Shown piece after piece: positions 29,297 to 39,359 of a DNA stretch of 61,288 nucleotides; positions within the stretch are counted from its first letter, which is position 1, and every line of letters starts with the position of its first letter. The notes below the pieces were generated by a model. That model searched no databases. It saw only the letters and a list, made by a program, of their open reading frames with translations, and had not been told where the DNA came from. The translations under genes were made by a program, and so were the position numbers. Origin of the DNA: Methanobacteriaceae archaeon (GTDB taxonomy: Archaea; Methanobacteriota; Methanobacteria; Methanobacteriales; Methanobacteriaceae); contig JAQXTL010000020.1 in the NCBI GenBank assembly GCA_029219465.1, positions 1-61,288 on the forward strand, written 5' to 3'.

Positions 29297-29855
29297 GATC
29301 AATCAACTCCTCCCATTTACGTCCGTGATAAACAGGTAATTCACCTAAAGAATCCATGTTTTCAACAACATCGTCATCTTCTTCATCAACGTATTTTTTG
29401 TATACCCATCTCATTAAGTCAGCCATGAGTAATACTTTTCTATCAGTTTTTTCTACAGTACAAGTAATACCTTTGTAAGTAGGGTCTGAACAACAGTAGG
29501 TATCGTGGCTTACAATAGTGTTAGCCCATGGACCTTTACAAATGAATACAGTACCTTCGTGAGGTGCGTCTCTAGATACAGCACAGTTTACAACAACTTC
29601 ACCAAAGTCGGTTTTAACAAGGACGGTGTCCCAGTTGTTTACACCTAATTTAGCCATATCCCTAGGGTCCATGTAACAAGTACCGGAAGCGTTTTTATAT
29701 TCTTCTTTTAAAGTGGATCCTCTTTTCTTACAAGCACCTTGGTAGATGTCAGATCCAGTGTTTAACATACATTTAAGAACATCAGTAGTTCCTTCACCAG
29801 TAATTTTTACATCAGGTACTACAGGTTTTTCTAAATAAGTATTAGCGTAATGCAT
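29286..29855 (-). CDS. fwdD: Formylmethanofuran dehydrogenase subunit D
   Basis: A 189-residue protein of the molybdopterin dinucleotide-binding C-terminal family, which together with FwdB binds the pterin cofactor. Motifs are [31 protein letters not shown] and [12 protein letters not shown]. It is longer than the minimal FwdD (about 130 residues), with an extension ([37 protein letters not shown]) ending in an acidic tail. It overlaps fwdB by 11 bases and follows fwdG after 13 bases. Confidence 0.92.
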   Translation of the reverse strand: MHYANTYLEKPVVPDVKITGEGTTDVLKCMLNTGSDIYQGACKKRGSTLKEEYKNASGTCYMDPRDMAKLGVNNWDTVLVKTDFGEVVVNCAVSRDAPHEGTVFICKGPWANTIVSHDTYCCSDPTYKGITCTVEKTDRKVLLMADLMRWVYKKYVDEEDDDVVENMDSLGELPVYHGRKWEELIDHDL

Positions 29856-29868
29856 TATATAATCCCCC

Positions 29869-30099
<231 letters not shown>

Positions 30100-30107
30100 C
30101 CAATCAC

Positions 30108-31205
30108 CTAGTCTTTAATAGCATCTAAAGCTTCTTTCCAAGTAGCGGAGTTAATAGGAGTGTGGTCAACTTCAGTTCTTACTACAGTAATAGCATCGTT
30201 AGGACATGCATTTGCACATGCTTTACAACTTACACAGTATTCGCCGTAAGCAACAACGTGTGCCATTCTGGAACCTGGAGCGGTAGATACAGGGAATGCT
30301 AAAGCATTACATTGACAGATATCTACACAAGCACCACAAGCTTGACATTTGTCATCGTCGACTTCAATAGAACCTTTGAATGGTTTTTTAACTTTAGCAG
30401 CGTCTGTAGGACATACGCCTTCACACCATCCACAGTATACACAGAGTTCAGAGTCGATAATAGAGTTACCAGTAACAACTGCGTTAGCAGGGTTTAAGTC
30501 GTACTCTCCGTAGTTACATGCTCTACAAATAGCTTTGATAGCGTTAGTAGGACAGGATTTTTTACATACGAGACAGTATACACATTCATCTTTGTTGATA
30601 ACAATAGATTCTTTACCAGTTTCGTGATCAACGTAGATAGCTTCTGCAGGACATAATTCTTCACATACACCACAGTAAATACAGTCATCTTCGTTTACAT
30701 CGATTTCACCAGTTACTAAATCAGCACGGTCTGGTAAAACTCTGTCGATAACGATTGCGTCACGAGGACATGCAATTTCACATCTTTTACAGTAGACACA
30801 TTCATCATCATCAATTTCTGAGAAAGCATTGTAATGAGGATATGCTTCGATTTCTCTGATTGGTACGCCATCAATAGTTAATACTAATGCGTCAACAGGA
30901 CATAATCCACTGCACATACCACATAATACACATTTACTTTCGTCAATGCTTACTCTTTGAGCATCAAAGTCGTCTTGGAAGTTTTGAGCAATCTTTTCGT
31001 GTCCACTGAAGTAGATGTCGTTGGAAATTCTGTGACGAGCATCGATAGCAACAGCTTTTACAGTAATCGCTTCAACAGGACAAGTGGATTCACAAATCCC
31101 ACAACCTAAACAGACATGGTCATTGAAAGACAAGTTTCTGACTTCTTCTGCAGACCTTGTAATGTCAAAGTTATTATCTTTAACCTCTTTTAAATTTCTA
31201 ATCAT
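30108..31205 (-). CDS. fwdF: Polyferredoxin subunit FwdF
   Basis: A 365-residue polyferredoxin with eight visible CX2CX2CX3C modules: CLGCGICESTC, CVLCGMCSGLC, CVYCKRCEIAC, CIYCGVCEELC, CVYCLVCKKSC, CVYCGWCEGVC, CQACGACVDIC and CVSCKACANAC. They act as an electron wire into the formylmethanofuran dehydrogenase complex. An additional CRACNYGEY stretch between modules five and six is not a full cluster motif. Ribosome site GGAGATTT. The start lies one base after the HTH-ferredoxin stop codon. Confidence 0.94.
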   Translation of the reverse strand: MIRNLKEVKDNNFDITRSAEEVRNLSFNDHVCLGCGICESTCPVEAITVKAVAIDARHRISNDIYFSGHEKIAQNFQDDFDAQRVSIDESKCVLCGMCSGLCPVDALVLTIDGVPIREIEAYPHYNAFSEIDDDECVYCKRCEIACPRDAIVIDRVLPDRADLVTGEIDVNEDDCIYCGVCEELCPAEAIYVDHETGKESIVINKDECVYCLVCKKSCPTNAIKAICRACNYGEYDLNPANAVVTGNSIIDSELCVYCGWCEGVCPTDAAKVKKPFKGSIEVDDDKCQACGACVDICQCNALAFPVSTAPGSRMAHVVAYGEYCVSCKACANACPNDAITVVRTEVDHTPINSATWKEALDAIKD

Positions 31206-31206
31206 A

Positions 31207-31656
31207 TTAAATCTCCAAAATTTTTATTGAATTAGTTGGGCATTCATCTTCACAAAGCTGACAACCACAACATTGCATGGAGTCTGCATACGCTTTTAAG
31301 GACACCAATTTAATAGCATCCATCTTGCATGCATTTACACATAATCCGCAACCAATACAGGAGTCTTCTACACTTGCTTGGAAATTTCTTTCTTTGCAAA
31401 TGTTCACAATTTTACGACTCTGTTCTGGATTATTAAATATTGCTTCAGTCATTATTAAAAAATCTTTGGGAGATAAGTCGATGATTGTTCTTGCAACGTC
31501 AATTGAGTTCCAAGATAAGTTTCTACCATTCAAATAATGAGAAATAGTAGACCTATCAACACCTAACTCATCAGCAATCTCTTGATGACTTTTACCAGTC
31601 ATTTTTAATTTAACTGCAGCCAAATATTTTAAACCAGAAGCAATATGTTTTGGCAT
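31207..31656 (-). CDS. HTH-ferredoxin fusion, first gene of the fwd operon (FwdH-like)
   Basis: ATG 31656 is preferred, preceded by GGTGG with five-base spacing; an upstream ATG at 31668 lies inside a palindrome and precedes this site. The 149 residues contain an N-terminal helix-turn-helix (KSHQEIADELGVDRSTISHYLNGR, 22-45), a helical middle, and two 4Fe-4S motifs. The ligands are C100/C103/C106/C110 and C129/C132/C135/C139. It is the first gene of the operon, as fwdH is in Methanothermobacter. The joining of a DNA-binding domain to redox clusters suggests a redox-responsive regulator of its own operon, or an electron carrier with a relic domain. Confidence 0.8.
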   Translation of the reverse strand: MPKHIASGLKYLAAVKLKMTGKSHQEIADELGVDRSTISHYLNGRNLSWNSIDVARTIIDLSPKDFLIMTEAIFNNPEQSRKIVNICKERNFQASVEDSCIGCGLCVNACKMDAIKLVSLKAYADSMQCCGCQLCEDECPTNSIKILEI

Positions 31657-31666
31657 TTGAACCACC

Positions 31667-31685
31667 ATGTGTAATGATTACACAT
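31667..31685. promoter_or_regulatory. Palindromic operator, fwd side
   Basis: ATGTGTAATGATTACACAT is a perfect 19-nt dyad with a one-base centre. It lies in the fwd leader, just upstream of the GGTGG ribosome site, and about where transcription would start from the minus-strand TATA at 31695-31702. The half-site recurs upstream of mobB. Confidence 0.7.
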
Positions 31686-31989
31686 ATGTTTACCTATATA
31701 AATATAGTTACCTACTAGATTAAAGACACAATACTTATATATAACTGTGGTATAACTACACAATTTTTTTTAATAAAATCTCTTAAAATCCTTAAAATAA
31801 TTAAATAATAATTCATAATAATTAATTTTTTTAGAATTAATCAAATATCCTTTAAATAATAAAATTAAGAACGTATATTTATTAATAACATTAAAAAATG
31901 TAAAAATTATGTAAAATTTGTAATAAATATATTCCATAAAAGTATGAAAAAAACATGAAAAATCATGTAATTTATTTTGGTCATCCTAA
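31686..31989. promoter_or_regulatory. Divergent fwd/mobB control region
   Basis: About 300 AT-rich bases without a gene. Minus-strand TATA elements lie at 31695-31702 and about 31734-31744. The second is directly preceded by a degenerate copy of the operator, TGTGGTATAACTACACA (31746-31762), with one intact half-site ACTACACA. The rest, to 31989, shows only A/T-rich sequence. Confidence 0.5.
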
Positions 31990-32008
31990 ATGTGTAGTAA
32001 CTACACAT
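31990..32008. promoter_or_regulatory. Palindromic operator, mobB side
   Basis: ATGTGTAGTAACTACACAT is a perfect 19-nt dyad sharing the ATGTGTA(A/G)T half-site with the fwd-side copy. It lies 65 bases before the mobB start, next to an AT-rich TATA candidate (about 32006-32018). Confidence 0.7.
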
Positions 32009-32073
32009 AAATTATTTAGAAATTCTTAATTAATACAAAATACAATATTATAATATAATAAGGGGAAGATAAA

Positions 32074-33108
32074 ATGAAAATTGTATCCATAGTTGGAAAG
32101 AAAAATACTGGAAAAACTTCACTGACTGTAAAAGTTATTGAAGAGCTTACAAAAAGAGGTTATAATGTTGCATCAATAAAACATTCCCACCATACAATGG
32201 AAATGGACAGGGAAAACACTGATACCTGGAAACATAAAAATGCAGGATCAAATGTTGTAGTTGGAATTGGTTCAACAACATTCTTTAATGTAAGAAAAGA
32301 AATGGATCTTAACAGATTACTATTTTTAATAAAACATATGGACAATGTTGATTTTGTTGTAATTGAAGGATTTAAAAGATACAATTACCCAAAAATTGCA
32401 ACATCCCCTGATGTAGTTGATGAATACACAATTAAACAGGTTGATTCCTTTACAATTGATTATGAAGGTTTAACAGAATTAGTAGACCTCATTGAAGAGA
32501 GATCACACGACATAGTAGACACATTATTTGCAAACAACTGCGGATACAATGACGGTGAAGCTATTGCATGTGACATCAGAAATGGAAATATTACAGTAGA
32601 TAACTTAGATGAAGTTCACAGCTACCTTTCAATTGACGGTAAAGTAGTTGGATTAAACAGATTCGTTAGTGATTATCTAAAACAGTCCGTTCTTGGTGTT
32701 ATCAATACATTAAATTTAAAAGATTATAATGTTGAAGATATTCAAGATATTGAATTAATCATCCCTGGAAAATCCCACTTAACCCCAACTGATGCTAACT
32801 GCAGTATTCAAATTAATGGAAAAGATTTAGAAATAAATGCATTTACAAAAAATATTGTTTCAAATTCCATTAATGGAATGATAAGATCCCTTAAAACTGA
32901 AAGTGATGTTAAAACAATTGAAATTGTTATTTCCAATATTGAACATGACCAACTAGAAAATGCTTCAATTGAACTTAAAACAAACAATCACAGTGTTGAA
33001 ATCAATGAATTTACCCAGGGAATCTTAAAAGAAACAACCTATGCAATTGTAAATTCTTTAAAAATTGATGATGAAATTAAAGAATTAAAAATCAACGTAG
33101 GAGAGTAG
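32074..33108 (+). CDS. mobB: MobB GTPase with three C-terminal repeats
   Basis: A 344-residue protein. Residues 1-160 are MobB, the P-loop protein of molybdopterin guanine dinucleotide synthesis: [10 protein letters not shown] (8-17), [26 protein letters not shown] (33-58) and [16 protein letters not shown]. After a Cys-bearing link ([21 protein letters not shown]), residues 185-231, 244-287 and 298-343 form three similar units. Their pattern is strand-NGK/H-V-(I/L)N-x-F-helix-xINSLK-x-IK-x-IEI. The repeats are not part of ordinary MobB. The gene makes cofactor for Fwd and Fdh and shares an operator with fwd. moaA follows four bases later. Confidence 0.85.
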   Translation: MKIVSIVGKKNTGKTSLTVKVIEELTKRGYNVASIKHSHHTMEMDRENTDTWKHKNAGSNVVVGIGSTTFFNVRKEMDLNRLLFLIKHMDNVDFVVIEGFKRYNYPKIATSPDVVDEYTIKQVDSFTIDYEGLTELVDLIEERSHDIVDTLFANNCGYNDGEAIACDIRNGNITVDNLDEVHSYLSIDGKVVGLNRFVSDYLKQSVLGVINTLNLKDYNVEDIQDIELIIPGKSHLTPTDANCSIQINGKDLEINAFTKNIVSNSINGMIRSLKTESDVKTIEIVISNIEHDQLENASIELKTNNHSVEINEFTQGILKETTYAIVNSLKIDDEIKELKINVGE

Positions 33109-33112
33109 GCGC

Positions 33113-34048
33113 ATGTTAAAAAACGTAGTTAAAGACAAATACAAAAGACCTATCATCTCCTTAAGAATTACAATTACAAACAGATGTAATGAAAACTGCC
33201 TTTACTGTCATCATGATGGAATGGTATCTTCTAAAAATGAAATGACTCCTGATGAGCTATTTACTATAAGTAAAATAGCTAAAAGAATAGGAGTTAAAAA
33301 AATCAGGCTTTCCGGTGGAGATCCTTTAGTAAGAAAAGACATCGTAGAAATCGTTGAAAAGATTGCAAGTCTTGATTTTAAAGACATTTCACTTACAACT
33401 AATGGAGTATTGCTTGAAAAATATGCTCAGGGTTTAAAAGATGCTGGACTAGATAGAGTAAATGTCAGTTTAGATACTTTAAATAGAGATACCTACAAAT
33501 ACGTAACATCTAAAGATTATCTTGAAAAAACAAAAGCTGGAATTCTAAAAGCTGTAGAAGTTGGATTATATCCTGTTAAAATAAACATGGTAGTGATGAA
33601 AGATATCAACGATCATGAGATAAAAGACATGTTTAAATTCTGTCAGGAACATGGAATTATCCTTCAGTTAATTGAATTAATCGAAAGTGAAAGCTGTGAT
33701 GATGATGACTTCAGCAATAAACACCATTATTCATTAGACCCACTTGAAGAAAAGCTAACCAATATATCTGATGAAGTTCATGAACGTAAATTTATGCAAG
33801 GACGTAAGAAATATTACATAAACGATGGTGAAATCGAAATAGTTAAGCCTGTTGATAATGCTAAATTCTGCGCAAGTTGCTCCAGATTAAGGATTACACC
33901 AGATGGTAAAATCAAACCATGCTTACTTAGAAATGACAACCTTGTAGAATTAATTTCACATATAAGAAATGGTGAAAGTGAAGAGGAACTTGAAGAACTC
34001 TTCATGAAAGGAATATATAACCGTGAACCATTCAACAAAGAAGATTAA
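33113..34048 (+). CDS. moaA: GTP 3',8-cyclase MoaA
   Basis: A 311-residue radical SAM enzyme starting molybdopterin synthesis from GTP. The SAM cluster CX3CX2C is at C25/C29/C32 ([10 protein letters not shown]). [20 protein letters not shown] and VNVSLDTL follow. The second cluster is in [21 protein letters not shown] near residues 250-272. The usual C-terminal GG of bacterial MoaA is absent: the protein ends EPFNKED, so the tail needed for activity in bacterial enzymes is not conserved in this form. It lies four bases after mobB, in the same operon. Confidence 0.93.
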   Translation: MLKNVVKDKYKRPIISLRITITNRCNENCLYCHHDGMVSSKNEMTPDELFTISKIAKRIGVKKIRLSGGDPLVRKDIVEIVEKIASLDFKDISLTTNGVLLEKYAQGLKDAGLDRVNVSLDTLNRDTYKYVTSKDYLEKTKAGILKAVEVGLYPVKINMVVMKDINDHEIKDMFKFCQEHGIILQLIELIESESCDDDDFSNKHHYSLDPLEEKLTNISDEVHERKFMQGRKKYYINDGEIEIVKPVDNAKFCASCSRLRITPDGKIKPCLLRNDNLVELISHIRNGESEEELEELFMKGIYNREPFNKED

Positions 34049-34105
34049 ACAATTCTACTTTAAACCTAATTAATCATTACCATTTAACCAAATAAAGATT
34101 AAAAA

Positions 34106-34142
34106 AATGTTATTTGTAAAAATAACATTATTCTCTCTTTTT
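34106..34142 (+). terminator. Hairpin terminator after moaA
   Basis: A 9-bp perfect stem AATGTTATT/AATAACATT (34106-34129, 6-nt loop) is followed by TTCTCTCTTTTTT. Confidence 0.7.
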
Positions 34143-34220
34143 TAACAAAAATCAATGATAAAATTATAAATAACATGATTTGTATTATAAATCGTTATAA
34201 ATTATTTAAGGTGAATATAT

Positions 34221-34984
34221 ATGAATTATGATATGTCTGGCAAAGTAACCATAATTACCGGTGGAGGAAAAGGAATTGGATTTGGAATAGCTACTGCATT
34301 TACAAAAGCAAAATCTAACCTTGTAATTACAGGTAGAACCGAATCAACACTCCTTAAAGCTAAAGAAGAACTTGAAGACAAATATGGTGTGAAAGTTTAG
34401 CTATTACAGCTGACGGCGGTTACGAAGACCAAGTAAAAGGAGCAATTGACAAAGTAGTTGAAGAATTTGGAAGAATAGATGTATTAATTAACAATGCACA
34501 AGCTTCCAAGTCCGGATTAAAACTTATTGAACACACAAAAGAAGACTTTGACTTAGCAATTAATTCCGGATTATATGCAGTATTTAACTTTATGAAATTT
34601 ACACACCCATATCTTAAAGAGACTAAAGGGTCTGTAATTAACTTTGCATCAGGTGCAGGATTATTTGGAAGAGATGGTCAATCATCATATGCTGCTGCAA
34701 AAGAAGGAATTAGGGGATTAACCAGAGTTGCTGCAACAGAATGGGGTCCTGATGGAATTAATATCAACATTGTATGTCCTCTTGTAATGACTGAACAGTT
34801 AGAACAATGGAGAGAAGAATATCCCGAAATTTATGATAAAACCATTCAAGGAATTCCATTACAAAGATTCGGTGATGCAGAAAAAGATATTGGTGGAACT
34901 TGCTTATTCTTAGCATCAGATGCTGCAAGTTACATTTCTGGTGAAACCCTTACCCTCCAAGGAGGATCAGGTTTAAGACCTTAA
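34221..34984 (+). pseudogene. Short-chain dehydrogenase/reductase, frameshifted
   Basis: From ATG 34221 (ribosome site AAGGTGAAT) the frame gives an SDR N-terminus with ITGGGKGIGFGIATAF and LVITGRTES, then stops at 34398-34400 after about 59 codons. The remainder continues in another frame without interruption to 34984. It contains INNAQ, SYAAAKEG (catalytic Tyr/Lys) and the C-terminal SGETLTLQGGSG. One missing base in the T-run at 34396-34398 (GTTTA where GTTTTA is needed) would explain it. Restored, the protein would be about 254 residues, the normal SDR length. It is either a recent pseudogene or a sequencing error; the rest of the gene is well preserved, which fits either. Confidence 0.85.
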
Positions 34985-35012
34985 GAAAAGAATTTTTTCT
35001 TTTCTTTTTTTA
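34983..35012 (+). terminator. Hairpin terminator after the SDR gene
   Basis: A 10-bp perfect stem AAGAAAAGAA/TTCTTTTCTT (34983-35006, 4-nt loop) begins in the stop codon and is followed by a T-run. Confidence 0.65.
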
Positions 35013-35043
35013 AAATAATAATATAACAATGTTATGTTTAAGA

Positions 35044-35090
35044 TTTAAAAAAATAAAATGGATGAAAGGGAAGAACCCTTAGATCCATTT
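35044..35090 (-). terminator. Hairpin terminator after fdhB
   Basis: A compound stem of AAATGGAT/ATCCATTT and AAGGG/CCCTT with a GA/AG internal loop (35056-35090) overlaps the fdhB stop codon. The minus strand then reads TTATTTTTTTAA. Confidence 0.7.
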
Positions 35091-36284
35091 AGCTTTAGAT
35101 ACGTGGTCGGTGAATGGAAGTGGGTCGTCACTGCCCATACCAGGTACGTATCCGTAGATTTCTCTTACTTTGTTGTTTACAGTACTCCATACTTTAGCTA
35201 CAGGGATTTCACATGGACATACTTCGGAACATTGTCCACAGTTGGTACATGCGTCAACCATGTGTACTAAACGAGTTAAGTGGAAGAAAGGAGCTGCAGG
35301 AGTGTATCCACCAGGTACCCATTCAGGACCTTCAGCTTCAAGACAGCAGTCTTCACAGAAACATAATGGACATGCTTCACGACAACCGTAACATTTCATA
35401 CATTTGGAGAATTCGTCTTCGTATTTGTAGAATACGTCGATAATATCACCAGTAGTACCTGCATAATCAACTTCCTTCTTCTCTTGGGATTCTTTAAGCA
35501 TGAAGTTGTTAATGTTTTCTCTGATTTTAATTCCTTTTTCGAGAGGTTCTTCGGTAGCGATTAAACCTGCGTCAATAACTTTACCTAAAACATCTGCACC
35601 TTTGTCGGAGAATACTTCTACGAAAGTAGCTTTTCCTGCTAAAGGTCCGATTACTCCCCAGTTACCTAATGCCATGTCAGCGTTGTAAGGGATTTTAAGG
35701 TTACATCTTTGACAGTTTTCTCTTCTACCCATACCTTGTTCTTCTAATTCACTAATAGCAATACCTTTTTCACCATCAGCTGTTTCCATGATGAGTTTTC
35801 CTTTAGCGATTTCTTCTTTGACAACGTCTTTAGGGTCCATTTCGTATACATCTCTAATCATGTTCATGGTAGGAACAGGTGACATGGTTCCTCCACAGTT
35901 AACACCAATCATAATTACGTTGTCTTCGATGATTTTTCCTTTTTTCATCAATTCTTTGATGGTCATTGCATCACAAGGTTTACATGCAACAGCAATTTTC
36001 ATGTCTCTTGCACCGTCTAAGTACTTGGATACAAATTTAGCAATGTTTAAGGTACCACAGTGGATAGATCCAGCAGTTTTAATAACATCTGCAGGGTCAG
36101 TTACAAGAATAGGTACTGCATCGTAGATATCTGCACCTTCAGTTACTCCAACAATACCGTCAACGATACCTTCTTCTAATAAGTATTTCATAATAGTGGT
36201 TACTACTCCACCGTACTCTCCTTTTTCTTTGATATCTTCGATAGCAGAGTATGCGTAGTACATATCGTTAATTTTTGCGCTCAT
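35079..36284 (-). CDS. fdhB: Formate dehydrogenase beta subunit (F420-reducing)
   Basis: A 401-residue FdhB/FrhB-type flavoprotein that transfers electrons from FdhA to coenzyme F420 or to partner complexes. The FrhB-type N-terminal region ([24 protein letters not shown]) is followed by [17 protein letters not shown] and [10 protein letters not shown]. The C-terminal half holds a Cys-rich segment [26 protein letters not shown] and the 4Fe-4S motif [16 protein letters not shown]. Length is normal. It follows fdhA by 17 bases and is the last gene of fdhCAB, ending in a hairpin terminator. Confidence 0.95.
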   Translation of the reverse strand: MSAKINDMYYAYSAIEDIKEKGEYGGVVTTIMKYLLEEGIVDGIVGVTEGADIYDAVPILVTDPADVIKTAGSIHCGTLNIAKFVSKYLDGARDMKIAVACKPCDAMTIKELMKKGKIIEDNVIMIGVNCGGTMSPVPTMNMIRDVYEMDPKDVVKEEIAKGKLIMETADGEKGIAISELEEQGMGRRENCQRCNLKIPYNADMALGNWGVIGPLAGKATFVEVFSDKGADVLGKVIDAGLIATEEPLEKGIKIRENINNFMLKESQEKKEVDYAGTTGDIIDVFYKYEDEFSKCMKCYGCREACPLCFCEDCCLEAEGPEWVPGGYTPAAPFFHLTRLVHMVDACTNCGQCSEVCPCEIPVAKVWSTVNNKVREIYGYVPGMGSDDPLPFTDHVSKAKWI

Positions 36285-36301
36285 TTAAATCTACTCCTTA
36301 T

Positions 36302-38467
36302 TTATTTACCTACTTTAATGGTAGTAGTACTCATATCTTCAGCTTTAATTTCGGTGTCAGTACCATCTTTGTAGACTTCTCCTTTAACAACAACTTTTTC
36401 AGGGAGTTTTTCTACTTCAATAGCACAAGCTTTTAATTCAACCATTTTAGATTTAGGGTCGAAAGAATCAGAGTTAGTCAATACATTTGCAGCACATTCT
36501 ACAAAGTGCATTGGGATGTTTACAATACCTTCTCTAATGTTGTCAGTTACACGTGCAGGAATTGCAATTTCTCCTCTTCTGGAGTAAGCTCTTACTACTT
36601 CACCGTCGATAATTCCTCTAGCTTTAGCATCGTTAGTGTTGATTTCGATGAATCCAGTTTTTACCTCATTGCTTAAGGTTTCACATCTTCTGGTCATTGC
36701 AGCGTGGTAGTGGAATAATACTCTGGTAGTAGTTAAGAGTAATGAGTATTCTTCATCAGGAGTTTCTACTGGTCCTTTGTGTTCTAATGCTTGGAAGACA
36801 CCTAAACCATCAGGGTGTGCAAATTTCTCTTTGTGCATTAATGGTTGACATGGGTCATCTTCGGATGGGCAAGGCCAGTGGAGAGCTTCAGGAGTGTCTA
36901 ATCTTTCACGGTTCATACCTGCCATGATAGGAGCACATTCTCTGACTTCGTCGAAGATTTCTTCAGAAGATTCGTAGTGGAAGATGGATCTTGGTACGCC
37001 CATTCTAACTGCGATTTCTTCCATGATTTTCCAATCTAACCATGCGCCTTCAGGTGGTTCTTGAGCTTTGTGTAAGCATTGAACTCTTCTTTCACCGCTG
37101 GTGAAAGTACCTTCTTGTTCACCCCAACCTGCTGCTGGTAATACAACATCAGCACATTGTGCAGTGTCGGTTAAGAAACATTCTTGAACGATTAACATTT
37201 CTAAGTTTGCGAGTGCTTCTTTGGTGTGTTGTACATCTGCATCGGAGAGAACAGGGTCTTCACCGTGGATGTATAATACTTTTAAGTCACCGGAGTGAGC
37301 TGCGTTCATCATTTCAACTAAGGTTAAACCAGGAGTGGTTGGTAAGTTTACTTCGTAACCTTCAGCACTGTAGTAGTCGTTGAACCATGCAGTAGTTTCT
37401 GGGTCACTTACTTTTCTGTAACCTACGTAATCGGAAGGTAATGCACCCATATCACAAGCACCTTGTACGTTGTTTTGTCCTCTTAATGGGTTTACTCCAG
37501 TACCTTCTCTACCAATGTTACCGGTTAACATAGCGAGGTTTGCGGTGGACATTACGTTGTCTGCACCGTGGGAGTGTTCAGTAATACCTAAGGAGTATAC
37601 AATAGCTGCTTTGTCAGCAGATGCATATTCAATAGCTAAGTGTTCAATGGTTTCAGGAGAGATACCAGTGATTTCAGAAGCTTTTTCTAAGGTGTATTTT
37701 TGAACAACTTCTTTCATTTCTTCGTAACCTTTGGTTCTGTTTGCAATGAATTCATCATCTTGTAAGTCGTTGTCGATGATAACTTTAATCATAGCATTCA
37801 TTAAAGCAACGTCAGTACCAGTTTCGAATTGTACGTATTCATCTGCGAGTTTAGCAGTAGGAGTGAATCTTGGGTCTAATACTACTAATTTAGCACCGTT
37901 TTGTTTAGCTTGGATAATTTTACGTCCGAATAATGGGTGAGCTTCCATGTTGTTGGATCCGATACAGAAGATGTAATCAGCTTCTTTAATACTGTCAAAT
38001 CCGTTGGTCATAGCACCTGATCCAAAGGTGGTTGCTAAACCTGCTACAGTAGGTCCGTGACAGATACGTGCACAGTGGTCTACGTTTTGAGTTCCACAAG
38101 CTACTCTAGCTAATTTTTGAGTAATGTAAATGTTTTCGTTAGGTGAACGAGCACATGCGTAGAAACCAACTTTGTTTGGGTCTTCGTCAGAAACTTCTTT
38201 GAGTTTGTTAGCAACTAAGTCTAAAGCTTCATCCCAAGATGCTTCTCTAAATTCACCGTTTTCTTTGATTAAAGGAGAAGTTAATCTGTCTTCCCTATTA
38301 ATGAATTGGTATCCAAAGTTTCCTTTTGGACATACTTTACCCTCGTTTACAGGGCTTCTTTTTAAAGGTTCAACACCAACAATTTTTCCGTCTTTAACAA
38401 CGAAATTGAGTCCACAACCGGTACCACAGTATGGGCAGATTGTTGGAACATATTTAATTTCAACCAT
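36302..38467 (-). CDS. fdhA: Formate dehydrogenase alpha subunit
   Basis: A 721-residue molybdopterin oxidoreductase. The N-terminal 4Fe-4S motif is [10 protein letters not shown] (from residue 11) with CPKGN, and C136 in [10 protein letters not shown] binds the metal in place of selenocysteine; the codon is a plain [12 protein letters not shown] and the pterin-binding [21 protein letters not shown] follow, with [24 protein letters not shown] toward the C-terminal half. It oxidises formate to CO2 as electron donor for methanogenesis. Ribosome site GGAGATT. A strong hairpin lies between fdhC and this gene. Confidence 0.96.
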   Translation of the reverse strand: MVEIKYVPTICPYCGTGCGLNFVVKDGKIVGVEPLKRSPVNEGKVCPKGNFGYQFINREDRLTSPLIKENGEFREASWDEALDLVANKLKEVSDEDPNKVGFYACARSPNENIYITQKLARVACGTQNVDHCARICHGPTVAGLATTFGSGAMTNGFDSIKEADYIFCIGSNNMEAHPLFGRKIIQAKQNGAKLVVLDPRFTPTAKLADEYVQFETGTDVALMNAMIKVIIDNDLQDDEFIANRTKGYEEMKEVVQKYTLEKASEITGISPETIEHLAIEYASADKAAIVYSLGITEHSHGADNVMSTANLAMLTGNIGREGTGVNPLRGQNNVQGACDMGALPSDYVGYRKVSDPETTAWFNDYYSAEGYEVNLPTTPGLTLVEMMNAAHSGDLKVLYIHGEDPVLSDADVQHTKEALANLEMLIVQECFLTDTAQCADVVLPAAGWGEQEGTFTSGERRVQCLHKAQEPPEGAWLDWKIMEEIAVRMGVPRSIFHYESSEEIFDEVRECAPIMAGMNRERLDTPEALHWPCPSEDDPCQPLMHKEKFAHPDGLGVFQALEHKGPVETPDEEYSLLLTTTRVLFHYHAAMTRRCETLSNEVKTGFIEINTNDAKARGIIDGEVVRAYSRRGEIAIPARVTDNIREGIVNIPMHFVECAANVLTNSDSFDPKSKMVELKACAIEVEKLPEKVVVKGEVYKDGTDTEIKAEDMSTTTIKVGK

Positions 38468-38498
38468 TTTATAATCTCCAAAATATTTTTGTTTTTTT

Positions 38499-38538
38499 AA
38501 AAAAAATTTAAAAAGCTTAAATTAATATTAAGCTTTTT
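38499..38538 (-). terminator. Internal hairpin/T-tract between fdhC and fdhA
   Basis: An 11-bp perfect stem AAAAAGCTTAA/TTAAGCTTTTT (38510-38538, 7-nt loop) followed on the minus strand by AAATTTTTTTTAA. It lies about 18 bases after the fdhC stop and 30 bases before the fdhA start, within the operon. Confidence 0.65.
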
Positions 38539-38555
38539 GAAAGTTCATCAAGTGC

Positions 38556-39359
38556 TTATTCTTTAAGGTAAGTGAACCAGTAAAGACAAGCTACGAAGAG
38601 TCCTCCACCAATAATGTTACCAATGGTAACTGGGACTAAGTTGTTTATAATAATACTGGACCAGGTTACTCCATTAGCTCCTAAGAACATACCTAATGGG
38701 ATAAAGAACATGTTTGCAACACTGTGCTCAAATCCGATGGTAACGAAAGCCATAATTGGGAACCAAATACCGAATATTTTACCAATAACATCATCAGATG
38801 CGTTAGCTAACCATACAGCTAAACATACTAACCAGTTACAACCAATAGCTTTAATTAAAGCTACTGTGAAAGGCATAGTTACTTTACCTTCAGCTACAGC
38901 AATAGCTTTAGTGGTAATAGCATATGCAGGTGCGGTTGCGTCAGTAGGACAAATTCCTCCCATGTAAGCTAAAACGTATGCAACGAATAAAGCTCCAACA
39001 AAGTTGAAAATCCAACTTACAACCCAGTTTTTAGCAAGACCGCCAACAGAAGCAGATCCATCTAAAACACCGATAATCATAAACATAACATTTCCAGTGA
39101 ATAATTCAGATCCTGCAAGGATAACAATAATCAAACCTACAGGGAACACTGCACCAAATACAAATTTTTCTAAACCTAAAGGAGCGCCAGCTTTAATCAT
39201 ACCTGCGCTTGTTACAATTGCTAATAAACCCCCAAATGCAATATATGCTCCTGCTAAGAAGGAGAGTAATACTACATTAATAATATTAGCAGAGTCTTTT
39301 GCTCCAGCAGTTTTTGATATTGCTTTTGCAGTATCTACTGGACTTTTAAATGAACTCAT
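38556..39359 (-). CDS. fdhC: Formate transporter FdhC (FNT family)
   Basis: A 267-residue formate/nitrite-type channel with six hydrophobic segments. Typical FNT features are [18 protein letters not shown] (first helix), [25 protein letters not shown] and the conserved [15 protein letters not shown] with the pore histidine context. It imports formate for FdhAB. Ribosome site AGAGGTTGAT precedes the ATG. The promoter upstream has a TATA at about 39463-39470, with AATGATAAATC placed immediately before it. Confidence 0.95.
   Translation of the reverse strand: MSSFKSPVDTAKAISKTAGAKDSANIINVVLLSFLAGAYIAFGGLLAIVTSAGMIKAGAPLGLEKFVFGAVFPVGLIIVILAGSELFTGNVMFMIIGVLDGSASVGGLAKNWVVSWIFNFVGALFVAYVLAYMGGICPTDATAPAYAITTKAIAVAEGKVTMPFTVALIKAIGCNWLVCLAVWLANASDDVIGKIFGIWFPIMAFVTIGFEHSVANMFFIPLGMFLGANGVTWSSIIINNLVPVTIGNIIGGGLFVACLYWFTYLKE

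Noticed and set aside
34195-34202. TTATAAAT as the TATA box of the SDR gene
   Set aside because: It lies only 26 bases before the ATG and would give a leaderless transcript despite a good ribosome site; the TATA near 34163-34171 fits better.
38040-38075. Selenocysteine in FdhA (and FwdB)
   Set aside because: The metal-binding position is encoded by an ordinary Cys codon in both genes and no in-frame TGA was seen.
35058-38474. Many plus-strand ORFs opposite fdhA and fdhB
   Set aside because: They are antisense shadows of strongly supported genes, with no ribosome sites or recognisable motifs.
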